A stretch of DNA of 64,000 nt. It comes from Porites lobata. Taxonomy: Eukaryota > Cnidaria > Anthozoa > Scleractinia > Poritidae. Positions 36,101 through 45,560 of this stretch are shown piece after piece. The stretch is taken from positions 1,573,501-1,637,500 of the forward strand of contig CALNXK010000017.1 of the NCBI GenBank assembly GCA_942486035.1, written 5' to 3'. Numbering within the stretch: position 1 is the first letter of the stretch; each line of letters starts with the position of its first letter. The translations under genes and the position numbers were made by a program. The notes beneath the pieces are model-generated. The model was not told the DNA's origin and made no database searches. It saw only the letters and a program-made list of their open reading frames with translations.

Positions 36101-39100
36101 CCAGGAGTACACTCCTGGGTATCATCATCATTAGTCTTGGTCGATCTAGAAGGAATGTAGGCCCTTCACTACTGCCTGCTCGCCATATGATTCTGTTTTA
36201 GGCAGTGACTTAGCCTTAGCTTCACGTCGCGTCATTCATAAGTCCTCTCCGTCAAGCTCTAACATCCTCGATGCTAGACTTTCTCAAAGTCCTTCGCTTC
36301 TCATTTCCGGTTCTGGCAGTAGGCCCAAGGGGAAGGGGAGTGGTAGGCCACTCTCCCACTCTCTCGTCTCTTGGCTCGCGCTTCACGGTCGAGAAAATTT
36401 TGTAAGCTCAACTTGTGGGCAATTCTGCCTCGGGGCCTCCAAGTTTGTCGGGGTCTAGCGCAGCCTGCATGAAAACAGGTTTTCTTTTCTCGCGTTTTTC
36501 AGGCGAGTGATAACAAGGACGAGGCGGACGCGGAAGGGCGTGGAGCTCCAGACACGCTCAAAGCTCGTCGGAAAAAATAAATGATAAAGCCTCTTCTCAT
36601 GCTCTGTCCCACGCTTCCCCTTTATATTTTAAGGTTTTTTTTTTCAACCCTCAATATATAATTTATTTAGCCTTTGATAGTTTTGTTTCTTGATAATTAT
36701 CATCGATGTTGATTATCAGTAGCACTTGCTAACCGAGATATGTTTTAAAATGGAGGAACTATACGATTACTAGGGCACTTATCTTTTTTTAAAAGGAGAG
36801 GTTCTGGGATTCAGAAGTACTTCTTAAAGATAACCAACCTTGCAAAAATTCCCCTGGGGAAAGCCCTGAGTACTGGAATGTAAGTAACGGACTAAAACCT
36901 GTTTACATGGAGTGGGGCACCCCGGTCTAGTGGGGTTGGTTTCTTTTGTTTTCACGCTCTAGGGGACACAAAACAAAAGAAACCTACCCCACTAGAACGG
37001 GGTCCCCCACTCCATGTAAACAGGGTCTAAGTAGGCTATAGCCATACCTGTTTCATATACACCAGGTGAATTCATCCATGAATGCCGTACGTGCACGATG
37101 AAAAATAGGCAATAGCAAAAGTGAAAATGCACAGGTTGTAATTATTTCAGCTAAGGAAAACTTAAGAACTACGAGAACCAACCACATCATGTGTAATTGA
37201 TCCACATATTAGGCAGATTTAGTAAATTAAAAACGGACAACGCGGAGAAAGTGCGCGGCAAGAACTGAGTGCGACTTACGGTGCTCAATTTGCCGCTTTG
37301 CCATTGTCAAGCCAGGCATCAATCTGCGTGCGCCGTCGCCACTGTCGTCGCGTTGCCTTTGCTAACTACGCCTATTGCCTCACTTCCGGGACTTGAAACC
37401 ATGCCACACTAGTCGAAAGCCAGCGTCCTCACCACTGAGCCACCCCACCCTTGCCCCCGGCAACCCCCAGTCACTCCTCCTCCTCATAATTGAAAGATCA
37501 TTTGACAAAAGAAAGAAGGAATCGACTCTTTACAATTGAGAATTAAGTTTTATTAAATAATGACGATTCAGCTATGAAGCTATTTTATTTTACCTTTGTT
37601 CAGCCTAGTGATTCTGTAGCAATGGAGATGTGGGATGTTTCAGACGAAGACAACACTCACGCCGTGAAAGAAGAGAAAGGACGGAATGAAGACCGATGTA
37701 ACTTGGTAACTAAGTGATATCACATTTTATAAATAAAGTAACTAAGATAGTACGCGCGTTCTGATTGGTTAAAAACCTATGGTTTATTGTGCCGGTAAAC
37801 TCATAGTTTTATGAAGCCGTTGCACGTGTGAGGCGAGTCTTGCTCTCCGTTTTCAGCCTCGCTCCAGACATTTTGTTTGACTGCTCGTGCGAACTTGCAA
37901 ACGCAAAAAAACGGACTGTTTTGCAGTTTATCAAGTCCACGCACTACTGCCTCTAGCAAACAATGTAGACCAAGACTCCCACGATAGGGGTTAATTGGGC
38001 TGCCGACTGGACAGCAAACGTAACTTGATCAGTTTTCTAATGTCTTTTGCTGCACAGACTAGGGCCTCCATTCCTCGATTGGGCTTTGTCACCAGGCAGC
38101 CCAATAATATAAAGATAATGGTGACACACACAGAGAGAGCAAAATGTCTCATTACTCTCTCTTGACAACACTGAATTTAAGTCTTCTGACCTTTCCGGAA
38201 ACTAACTTTCGATTTATTTCAAGCGTTTCGGTGGTCTAAAAATAGCTTAGCCTGAATTTCAGACATTACCTTAAGTCGCTTACTCCCTAATGTCTGAAAT
38301 TCAGGCTAAAAATAGCTTTGGTGAAATTCACATATCGCAAGGGATAGACGGGGCGTTTCACTCTCTGTCACATTATCTTCTCTTGGTCGATAATCTAGAT
38401 AATTTTTCATTATATATCTTCAACAATTTTCACAATTTCCCTATACGTCAAATGGTCGTCTGGCCAGCGAAGAGATCATGCAGGCTTTATTTTCGTTTCG
38501 CTTGGTAAATAAAATTACGACGTACAAGGCGCGCGACATGAAAAATTGGGCCTGACCTCAGGTTACCTCTCATCGCTCCTTGTATTGTCGCTAACAGATT
38601 TTCTGATAAATTACGCGAAACTTTTTGGAAACTCTCGAGCAACTCGTGGAAAACCCTAGAGGGGGAGCGATGAGAGTCGGCTTTATTCGCAGGCGGATGG
38701 TCGCGTGAATTTCTTTTTGCGTTCTTTTATTCTTTCAGAACGTTGCGAAAACATTAGAAGAAAAACACAAAGTGGAGGAATGTAAAGTGAGTTTTTTTCC
38801 TTCAATGTATGAAGCTAGCAACGGAATCCAAGCGTACAGATCAAGCTCGTCACCTTGGAACGGATTCCAAAAAGAGCGGACGAACACGCCCACAAACTGC
38901 CCGACAGATCTTGATGAACAGCATTTAGCTAGAAATACGACTACAAACGACACCTCTGTTATTAAAGATGACAACCAAAACCAAACAGCGCAGAATATTA
39001 CTTTCAATGAAGTGAAAGTTCAAAAGAAAAACGACGTGAAGCCAACTCTCCCTCGTAAAAAGTTAACTTGTTGGGAAATAGCTCAAAGAAGAGTACACAT

Positions 39101-39347
39101 CGCTAAACTTTGCAGGAATCGCAATACCGGATCCCCGAGTGATCCCACCAACAGGGTAAGACGTCCCTACAATGGATTTACCCCTGGGTATAAGACAGAC
39201 TCTCAAACACCACCCCCTCAGGAAATAAGACCCCCTCCGGGGTTCAATTTCATTGACAACGAGGCAGCTCTGCGTGCTGGGATTGACTTCTTTAAACTCG
39301 AAAGCTGTCAGCCCGCAGGAAAAGCGGATAGCTTTCCTAATCAATAA
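30133..39347 (+). CDS. Unrecognised coiled-coil protein, nine exons
   Basis: Exons: 30133-30175, 31323-31444, 31864-32013, 32982-33107, 34313-34399, 35461-35553, 37604-37705, 38739-39347, plus a stop-containing exon at 36503-36580 used alternatively. The long form has 443 residues. The start is MAARNRKKKQGCDE: the first donor leaves phase 1 and the acceptor at 31323 restores it (gca, Ala). Residues 1-176 are basic then heptad-rich coiled coil (KEDPWALVRKLEAQLAQEKF, LEKQRKIFLEKLEQ, KSKEKLSEEFLERIKNKNAL). Residues 177-241 come from two similar exons, each with an EMWD motif. The C-terminal 200 residues are polar and low in structure, with SPWNGFQ, TCWEIAQRRVHIAKLCRNR, RPYNGFTPGYK and PPPGFNF. 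I do not recognise the family. Antisense and other-frame readings of these exons are incidental. It converges on FIS1. Confidence 0.75.
30926..31207 (+). repeat. Local tandem duplication, about 140-bp unit, two copies
   Basis: Unit 1 at 30926-31068 and unit 2 at 31069-31207 share gcattagcc, ctactaggaag, gctattaatat, agcttccag, gttaggcttcct and gttcaatgc with aaatgttatgttgt. They differ mainly in the length of a C run and an A run. The pair ends 115 bp before exon 2 of the coiled-coil gene. Confidence 0.75.
33265..33475 (+). repeat. Minisatellite of ggaatccagaatcc type
   Basis: Irregular tandem copies of (g)gaatccggaattc and ggaatccagaatcc fill about 200 bp of the intron after exon 4 of the coiled-coil gene. 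Open frames here read as repeated 'GIRNS/ESGIQ' and are artefacts of the repeat. Confidence 0.75.
33715..34240 (+). repeat. Dispersed repeat shared with the SLC4 intron, copy 1
   Basis: Shares the order ctccacgcgcgc, tggtgatcac, ccgtccgtccgt, accacag, accaatgt and, at the 3' end, gcttcgcttttagctctggc then taaatctatatatta with 62460-63300. The copy here is shorter. It lies between exons 4 and 5 of the coiled-coil gene. Confidence 0.6.
35602..35773. mobile_element. MITE with CAGTGGAACCTC inverted ends, 172 bp
   Basis: cagtggaacctc at 35602-35613 and gaggttccactg at 35762-35773 are perfect 12-bp inverted repeats. The subterminal text also mirrors (tataacgaag, then tttcgttaca), and gaacg/gcgaac repeats occur inside. 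Noncoding. It lies in the intron after exon 6 of the coiled-coil gene. Confidence 0.75.
35865..36125. repeat. Dispersed repeat, copy 2, opposite strand to 25990-26450
   Basis: Contains ttttggtccgaaatagggtc, cgggtatggttttcgaggga, tggattttagaggccaggtc and ccaagaattcccaggagt, the reverse complements of phrases at 26020-26350. Confidence 0.6.
36503..36580 (+). CDS. Alternative terminal exon of the coiled-coil gene
   Basis: Acceptor gtttttcag at 36494-36502, then an in-phase frame of 25 residues (ASDNKDEADAEG..., ending TLKARRKK) and stop TAA at 36578. A polyadenylation-type AATAAA overlaps the stop (36576-36581). Using it would give a 232-residue protein that ends in a basic tail and lacks the second EMWD exon and the C-terminal 200 residues. 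Phase fits exon 6 exactly. It could instead be chance, since it has no donor. Confidence 0.45.
   Translation, partial: ASDNKDEADAEGRGAPDTLKARRKK
36898..37024. mobile_element. Long near-perfect hairpin element, 127 bp
   Basis: Left arm cctgtttacatggagtgggg ... ggtttcttttgttt and right arm aaacaaaagaaacc ... ccccactccatgtaaacagg pair over about 54 bases each with few mismatches around a 15-20 base loop. No clear target duplication. It lies in the same intron as the alternative terminal exon. Confidence 0.7.
37385..37455 (-). repeat. tRNA-like SINE fragment
   Basis: The minus strand reads GGGTGGCTCAGTGGTGAGGACGC near an A box and GGTTTCAAGTCCC near a B box, an order typical of tRNA-derived SINE heads. 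Stem pairing is poor, so it is unlikely to be a functional tRNA. Confidence 0.3.
38249..38307. mobile_element. Miniature hairpin element, 59 bp, with perfect 11-bp flanking repeats
   Basis: The 20-base arms (agcctgaatttcagacatta and its exact reverse complement at 38288-38307) enclose a 19-base loop. The whole is bordered by aaaaatagctt at 38238-38248 and again at 38308-38318. The perfect arms and perfect flanks suggest a recent insertion. It lies in the last intron of the coiled-coil gene. Confidence 0.75.
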
Positions 39348-40123
39348 AGTCTTAAGACTCTGTATCCGGACACAACATGAAATAGTCGAGTCTTTAATTC
39401 ACAATATTCTCTTTGGGGATCTTTATTATCATTGTATCATTATTCTGTTCTGTAAACACTACTCTCACTACGTTCAAGTTAATGAATATTTGAAGAATAA
39501 ATGACATAATTCTCACATAACTTTTTGTTTTTTTTTCTGTGATATGAGAGTGTCGATGACTTATGGTATAATTTTTGGGAAACAAAACGAAATGACAAAT
39601 TTCAAACTGATACTGCCGGAACCTTTAATAGTTTATTTTGTAATAAGCTACACCTCTAGGAGCCCAGTAAGTTACTTGAAATCAGTAAAGCCTGGTTTTC
39701 AATAAAGACGCAAGCATAAGGGCAAGCACAATCGCAAGCGTAAAGGATATTTATTTCACCGTGCACTTGTGGTTGCGTTCAGGTAATGTCGTGTGAAAAT
39801 GGAACACAGCAGAAGCAAAAAATATCGGCTACTATGCCGAGTTTAAAGAGCCTTTTCCTTTTTAGAATTTAAAAATAGCCTACTGCACACCCTTGAACCC
39901 CTTATTTAAATATTATACCTTAAACTTTACGAAAGCATACATGGTATTATGGTATATCATAACAAACTTGTTTTCCTTCTTTTCCCTGTTGATTTTAGCT
40001 CTAATTTAATGCTTTGTTCAGTTTTACAACTTAGCAATGGGCCTATTGAGCCTGAGTATCTCCTCTCCCCTAACCACTGAGAAAGGCCTGATAAACAGGG
40101 TAGGGCCTATTGTATGAAACAAC

Positions 40124-40141
40124 AACAATACTACTACTACA

Positions 40142-40175
<34 letters not shown>

Positions 40176-40190
40176 ATAATAATAATAATT
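40124..40190 (+). repeat. (ACT)n/(AAT)n microsatellite
   Basis: Starts with three caa units, then about 16 copies of act or tac-type triplets with one interruption, ending in about five aat units. Confidence 0.9.
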
Positions 40191-40671
40191 TTTCCTATGC
40201 CATACCATATAACTTGTTTAAATCAAAACAAAGCATTATCTTAGACGAGGTTTTCGCCGAGGTTTTTGTCTCTATTATTGAGGAGCTTAATTAAAGGTGT
40301 TTTTGAGCAAAGCAGGTCAACCAGAAGTAAGGCCTTTCCCCTTACACCTTGTCGCTACCAATTTGCATTGTTAAGTGCCTTTACTCTTATTGTGACCATT
40401 TGCCTGAAAATATGAGCAAAACCGCCACCCAAAAATAAAAAAACTCCAACCTCGGTTGACGTGTATCATTGAAAAAAATGTCTTTGTTTAAGCTCCCTGA
40501 TATGACTGCACTGCTTTTACCGAGTTTGGTCGTTTCGCAACCAACTCAAGCAGTGAAATTTCACAAAAATTTCGATCACTTCAAGTATAGTTTGTGGGTG
40601 AACATGAAAAACATTTTGGGTAAATGTTCTTCGTTCTTTAGGCGAAGTACGTGGAACTATTTACACCTTAG

Positions 40672-40858
40672 CCTGTGCCAGAATCTCAGATAGTATAGGG
40701 GGAACGTATTAAAACGAGCAAAGCGAAAATAAGACGGGCACGACTTAGGAAAGGGGGCGATGGCCGCCACCCTGTCTCTCCCCAACCCCCGCGCGTTTTT
40801 CCGATTTCTTATTACTGAACGACTTTCCACCACCATCTCAGAGCCTGGAACAGGGTAT
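40672..40858. mobile_element. MITE with inverted ends (cctgt-ccag-tctcagat), copy 1
   Basis: Left end cctgtgccagaatctcagat is mirrored by right end atctcagagcctggaacagg. A related copy with the same ends lies at 56104-56251. Noncoding, G/C-rich centre. Confidence 0.55.
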
Positions 40859-41257
40859 TTACACCTAGACTACATAAACTCCTATCGAAATGACCATAAA
40901 CCGCTTCCACGGTGCATTCATGCTTGATAGCCCCCTGTAATGGCTCACTGATAGAAGTAAATGACCGGCCACATCTACCGATAAGCTCTTTTTACTTCAG
41001 TCACAGCTTAATATGCATAAAAGTGCAGCTTAATTTCACCTCGCACACTGGCCCTTACTCAGTCAATAATGTCTATAATTATGAAGGAAATTCTGGAACA
41101 TTTTCAGAATAAGCCAACAGAGTACTGACTCAATATAAAAATATTTAAGCCAAGTTATTCATTGCCTCTTATCTGGTACATATTTTCCTTGTAAAATCTA
41201 ATTCAATTTTCTTAGGCTTATTACAATCATGATAATATACTAATGACACTCAAAGGT

Positions 41258-44200
41258 TCACTTGCGACTTGCAAATGCCATTCCCAGAAGAGCTGCAGCA
41301 CCACCGACAACAAGAGCTGTACCACCTAAGATGCCAAGACCAAGTAAACCATCTGCAAGGATAAAAGACAACAATACAGTACAAACCCGATAACTCGAAC
41401 ACAGATAACCTGATCTCCCCGCTAACTTGAACTAAGTCTGATTTCCAGCCTTGGATTTCACCCCACTTTCCAGTCATTTTTACTCAGTCAACTGGAACTT
41501 GGAAAACTCGAATTCCCCACTTACTTGAACTAAATTTCTTTTTCTTGAACAAAATGTCACTAAAATATACCCCAATAACCCAAACTTTGGTTCTTTTAAC
41601 TCCACTCGGATGCCATCCCATTAGCTCTTGTTGTATAAGGGTAAAAACACTAAAACTAACACTCGTCAACACTAAAGCAATTTGATTTTAATGAGTAAAA
41701 CGAACAGATCGCATTTTATCATATTTATTCATAAAAAAATGCCTTATGCTGTTACTGTTTCTGATGAAATAAGTTAAATTGGCACTGCACCATACACTGA
41801 AGTGCTAAAAAATCAGTAACTATTAATTATTAGGAAGGCAAATCGAATTTTGCAATCAACCCCAATAACTAAACCCCCTCACTAACTCGAACTGTTTTGT
41901 TTCTCTGTGTTTTTGTTCAAGTTATCTGGTCAAAACAACAGTGATGGATATAACACAAAGAAAAAAGACTAGAATTTGTGAGGCCTGGGAGATGTCCTTG
42001 CCTCCTACTTTTGTCTCCTGACATTTGACGTTAAGCGTCTATAAACTAGCCAGAAATGCTTTGTTTATAGAGCATGTCTGGCATTTACAGTTTTCGAGAA
42101 AAAACCTATTTCCCAGTTGAAGCCAATAATGACCCCAGTCATGATCGTGACAACGTTGTGGTTATTCCAGAGAGGCTAACTAACCTTTCTTCATTTGGTC
42201 ATTGATCTTCTCTTGCAGCTCAATTGCCTGTCGGTTGTTAGGTTCAATCTGTAGCAATCTGTTTGTGTATCTTAGGGCTGTCTTATATTCCTGCCACATA
42301 AAAGATATGGAAGTCCACTACAAATAACTTCCTATATCACTTGTAAATGAAGTGAGTTTGAGGAACAGCATACTGTACAGTCATGTAAGTTTACAGCTTA
42401 AGTTTTCATACTTCTGACAAATGTCTGGAAAACTAAGGTACACTCTTATAATTTGCAGTTTGTTTGAGAGAAAAGTTTTATAGTAAGAATAAGATGTTAT
42501 TGTCTCTTTAAGTGGCTGGAATCAGTACAACAAACAGGGGATAGTCACCACCCCCTAACCTACAGCTGTATGGGGGGTGGGCGAGGGGGAGAATACTGCC
42601 CTCTAAATTGACCAATCACATTCCATATAGTGACAACCCTTAGCTAAGGCTTGATTTCTTTTAAATGCAACTTTATCATATTTTTTCATGAACACAACCC
42701 TTCACTGTTGAACAGAAAAGTTATACTCTAAAAAAGCTTAAATTCTTACACAATTGGTACATGTATGTGTGGAGTTGAGTACTTACAGAGTTCACTAATA
42801 AAGGTGATTAAATAAGATGCATCAGTTTAAACTTACTTTTAACTTATAGTAACCCTCTGCAATAAAGTACAAATAGTCTCTTTGATCAGCGCCACTGTGA
42901 CACAGCCCTAAAGACATAAAAAGGTTACTTATAAAACAACTAGCACTTGCATAAGATAACAAGTCAATAAAAGGTAAGAAATTTGGATGCTAATCCAGGC
43001 TGGTTAGGATCATTAATTTTATAGAGGTATAGATGTAGCACGAATATCTCATGGGAACTTTGAAGAAATGTCTTTTCCAAAGTAAAGTTTTCTTTGCCTG
43101 CAATCCATTGGTCAGCAGAAAACTTTAAAAGAAAAACATCCGACTTAATATTGAGTTGTACACCTGAGCCCCCAATACAGTCATGTGGCACTGGTCAGTG
43201 GATACCCTATTATGACAGCTGTCAGTTGACCATAACATGGAAGTCCAAAATCAACTTAAGATGAAATCCACCAGGAAATTGAGTAATTTTAATTTTCAGG
43301 GGACAAAAATCTTGTAGCAGAATAATTTGAAAAATATTGCATTCTTTTTTACATTTTTCAAGGGCTTAAGATGTAATAAGTGATCTGTAGTAACACCAAA
43401 GAAAATTTCTCATGGAAGTCCTAGAAAATAAACGTCAAATTTCACAAGAATTGTGATTATACAGGTAAAATTCTAAAACTTTCATCTGTAAGATGTAATT
43501 TTGTGAAATTTGACATTCACTTTCTCACGCTCCCATAAGAAATTCCTACGTATGACATTGATTATTATTAGTATTATTATTATTTATAGAAATTTGTACC
43601 ACGCAGTTTCTATGAAAATATTCAACTGCACCTTAAATAAGAAATTGATTAAAGATGGAAAATAAAACCTAAATTTACAAAGCTAAAATTCCCAATTAAA
43701 CGCCTTACTAAATAAGAAAGTTTTAAGTCTATTTTTAAACAGATTTAGACTGGAAATAGACCGCATCATAGATGGCAGAAGGTTCCAAAGTCTGGAGGCA
43801 GCACAACTAAACGACCTATCCCCTAAGGTGATCTTAGTTCTGACTTTTGGTGATGCTAATAAAAAAAATAAAAAATAAATAAAAAATTCTTAATTTTCTA
43901 GCTTAATAATAATTAAAAATATTGATAGTACAAACCTTGAAGAAGAAACACTCCTTTTGAAATGTCATTCTTATCACCTTTTCTTATTAAACACCAGGCA
44001 TAGCTAAATTGTGTGTCTGAGGAAACCTGTCCTTTTTCAAGTTCAGCATTGTATGCTTCCTCAAAGCGCTGAGGAAAGGGAAAGTGAAAATGAGCACAAA
44101 ACACAAAGAACTGAGCATCTATCAAAACCATGCCGCCTATGGCCTAAAATCTATTCTTTACTTAATCTGTTTGATAACATTTGTGGAAAAAGAATTAATA

Positions 44201-45280
44201 TTTAACACACAAAACAAAGTGGGAAAGATCAAAGACTGCAGCATAAAGCCCAGGGAGTTAAACTTGTGTAGTAGGAGGTGGAAGAAAACTTTGTTGTGAG
44301 CTTCAGTACAAGGGTCAAACACGGGAAGTAAGACTGGCTTCAAACATGTCACCCTATTTTGGTACTGCATATTGTTAAGTAATAAAATTGTATCAGCTCA
44401 TAAAAATCTGTCAACATTTTAACTGGGTACAATTCTATATTAAGCACTGGAATGTGACAATGAAAATAGGCAGTGCACAAGTAACCCATGAGAGTTTGAC
44501 TTGGGACACAAAAAGTGTCTACTGTCCCTATTAACTGGTGTCCATAATAAGCAGGTCAGTTTTAGAAAAAAAATATCAGTTTTCCACCAGGACAAACACA
44601 CTGTCCGTTATATATGGGTGTCCGTGTTAAGAGGGGGTCCATAGAGTGGGATTCCAATGTATGTTATATATATTTTATTTTGTGGTGGGGGGGGGGGGAG
44701 ATAATGTTCAAGCAATTATTGATTGAGCAAATAATAAACTACTCTACCAGAACAACACAAGCTTGACCCAGGGCTTCTTAATTGACTTCTTTTTCTGGCA
44801 TTTGTTATGATGTATTGATGTTGTCATTTGATTGGATATCTCAAAGGACAAAGGTGTCCCCAATTTGGTCAAATGTTGCTGGTATGAAGAATAAGCCCGG
44901 GACTTTGAGCCAATCAGAATCGTAGAAATATTTTGAATGAACAACAATAAACATAAGCTGGGATATAATCCTAACGTTTTGGGAAGACTTCGAGAATCCG
45001 GCTCCAAGGAGATACAGTGTAAATGACCCGTTATAATTAATATTACCTCGACGTTTCCTTACCTAGAATACATGTACGTGGTCTGTAGTATGGATAATGG
45101 CGATCATTTTTACTCTCATTGTGAATTCTTACTGCTAAAATGTTATCTACTGTGTCAAACCCTGCGGTGTTGGCTAAGCCAAAAGGGAAGTAACGATCCA
45201 AGCTTGTGTTCAATTATAATTTTCCGCTTAAAATATAAATTCCTTACCTTAACGTCTTCTTTGGACAAAATTTCATCCAT
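41258..45280 (-). CDS. FIS1: Mitochondrial fission 1 protein (Fis1)
   Basis: Five exons on the minus strand: 45280-45248, 44068-43936, 42907-42837, 42290-42185, 41352-41258. They give 438 nt, or 145 residues; phases 0, 1, 0, 1 are kept at each junction. Fis1 is a tail-anchored outer-membrane protein of mitochondria and peroxisomes. Its TPR-like helical bundle faces the cytosol and recruits fission factors. Seen: a short N-terminal arm (MDEILSKEDVK), the conserved first helices (RFEEAYNAELEKG, then TQFSYAWCLIRKG and DISKGVFLLQ), the second TPR (QRDYLYFIAEGYYKLK, ALRYTNRLLQIEPNN, IELQEKINDQMKK), and one C-terminal membrane span (DGLLGLGILGGTALVVGG) ending with the short basic tail ASRK. Human FIS1 has 152 residues, so the length fits. 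The donor after exon 2 (gtttgt) is weak but canonical GT. The start lies 280 bp from the COG8 start on the other strand. Confidence 0.95.
41377..41942. mobile_element. Element with pogo/Tigger-like inverted ends, about 566 bp
   Basis: Left end cagtacaaacccgataactc with gaac, right end gttcaagttatctggtcaaa ending cagtg; these are imperfect inverted repeats. The motif 'aactcgaac/ aacttgaac' recurs inside (41425, 41505, 41880). Noncoding. It lies in the last FIS1 intron. The class name rests on end sequence only. Confidence 0.5.
43400..43560. repeat. Imperfect inverted repeat
   Basis: gaaaatttctcatgg and gtcaaatttcacaa on the left face ttgtgaaatttgac and cccataagaaatt on the right. It is about 160 bp, probably a worn foldback element, in a FIS1 intron. 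Confidence 0.5.
44508..44675. repeat. Dispersed gtgtccgt-type repeat
   Basis: Repeated forms of gtgtccatattaagcaggt and gtgtccgtgttaagaggg occur within 170 bp, in the first FIS1 intron. Matching ends were not resolved. Confidence 0.4.
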
Positions 45281-45560
45281 TACCTCGTCTTGAAAGCTAG
45301 TTCTTTGTTAAAAATTGGCAAATTTAACACAAAAAGGAATTATTTCAACTTACAATATCCAAATATTTAGAAGATACGAAAAAGAACATCACTTTCGTTT
45401 TTGTCCGCCATATTTGTTTGCATGTTTCTCCAACCTCGTCTTCATGACGAGTCTTCTCCTCCCCAGTCTACAGTCTACGCGTGTTCCTTCATTCAAGATG
45501 GCCGCTGAAGAGAGGTGATTCGTGGCAAAATATTTAAATCAGCAGGACTAAAAGGAAGAA
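45281..45560. promoter_or_regulatory. Short bidirectional promoter between FIS1 and COG8
   Basis: Only 280 bp separate the two start codons, so one region must drive both genes and hold both 5' UTRs. Two YY1-like words are visible in opposite directions: caagatggccgc at about 45494-45505 reading toward COG8, and cgccatatttg at 45407-45417, which reads caaatatggcg toward FIS1. YY1 sites of the AAnATGGCGGC type are common just downstream of transcription starts in housekeeping genes; their use here is inference. No TATA box is evident. An upstream ATG frame of six codons (MAAEER) lies at 45499-45519 on the COG8 side. Confidence 0.65.

Larger units (their letters stand above)
39348..41257. other. 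Convergent intergenic region
   Basis: This separates the 3' ends of the coiled-coil gene and FIS1. AATAAA at 39343-39348 and again at 39497-39502 are candidate poly(A) signals of the plus-strand gene. It contains an ACT-type microsatellite (about 40124-40190) and a short element with inverted ends at 40672-40858. No gene is seen. Confidence 0.6.
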
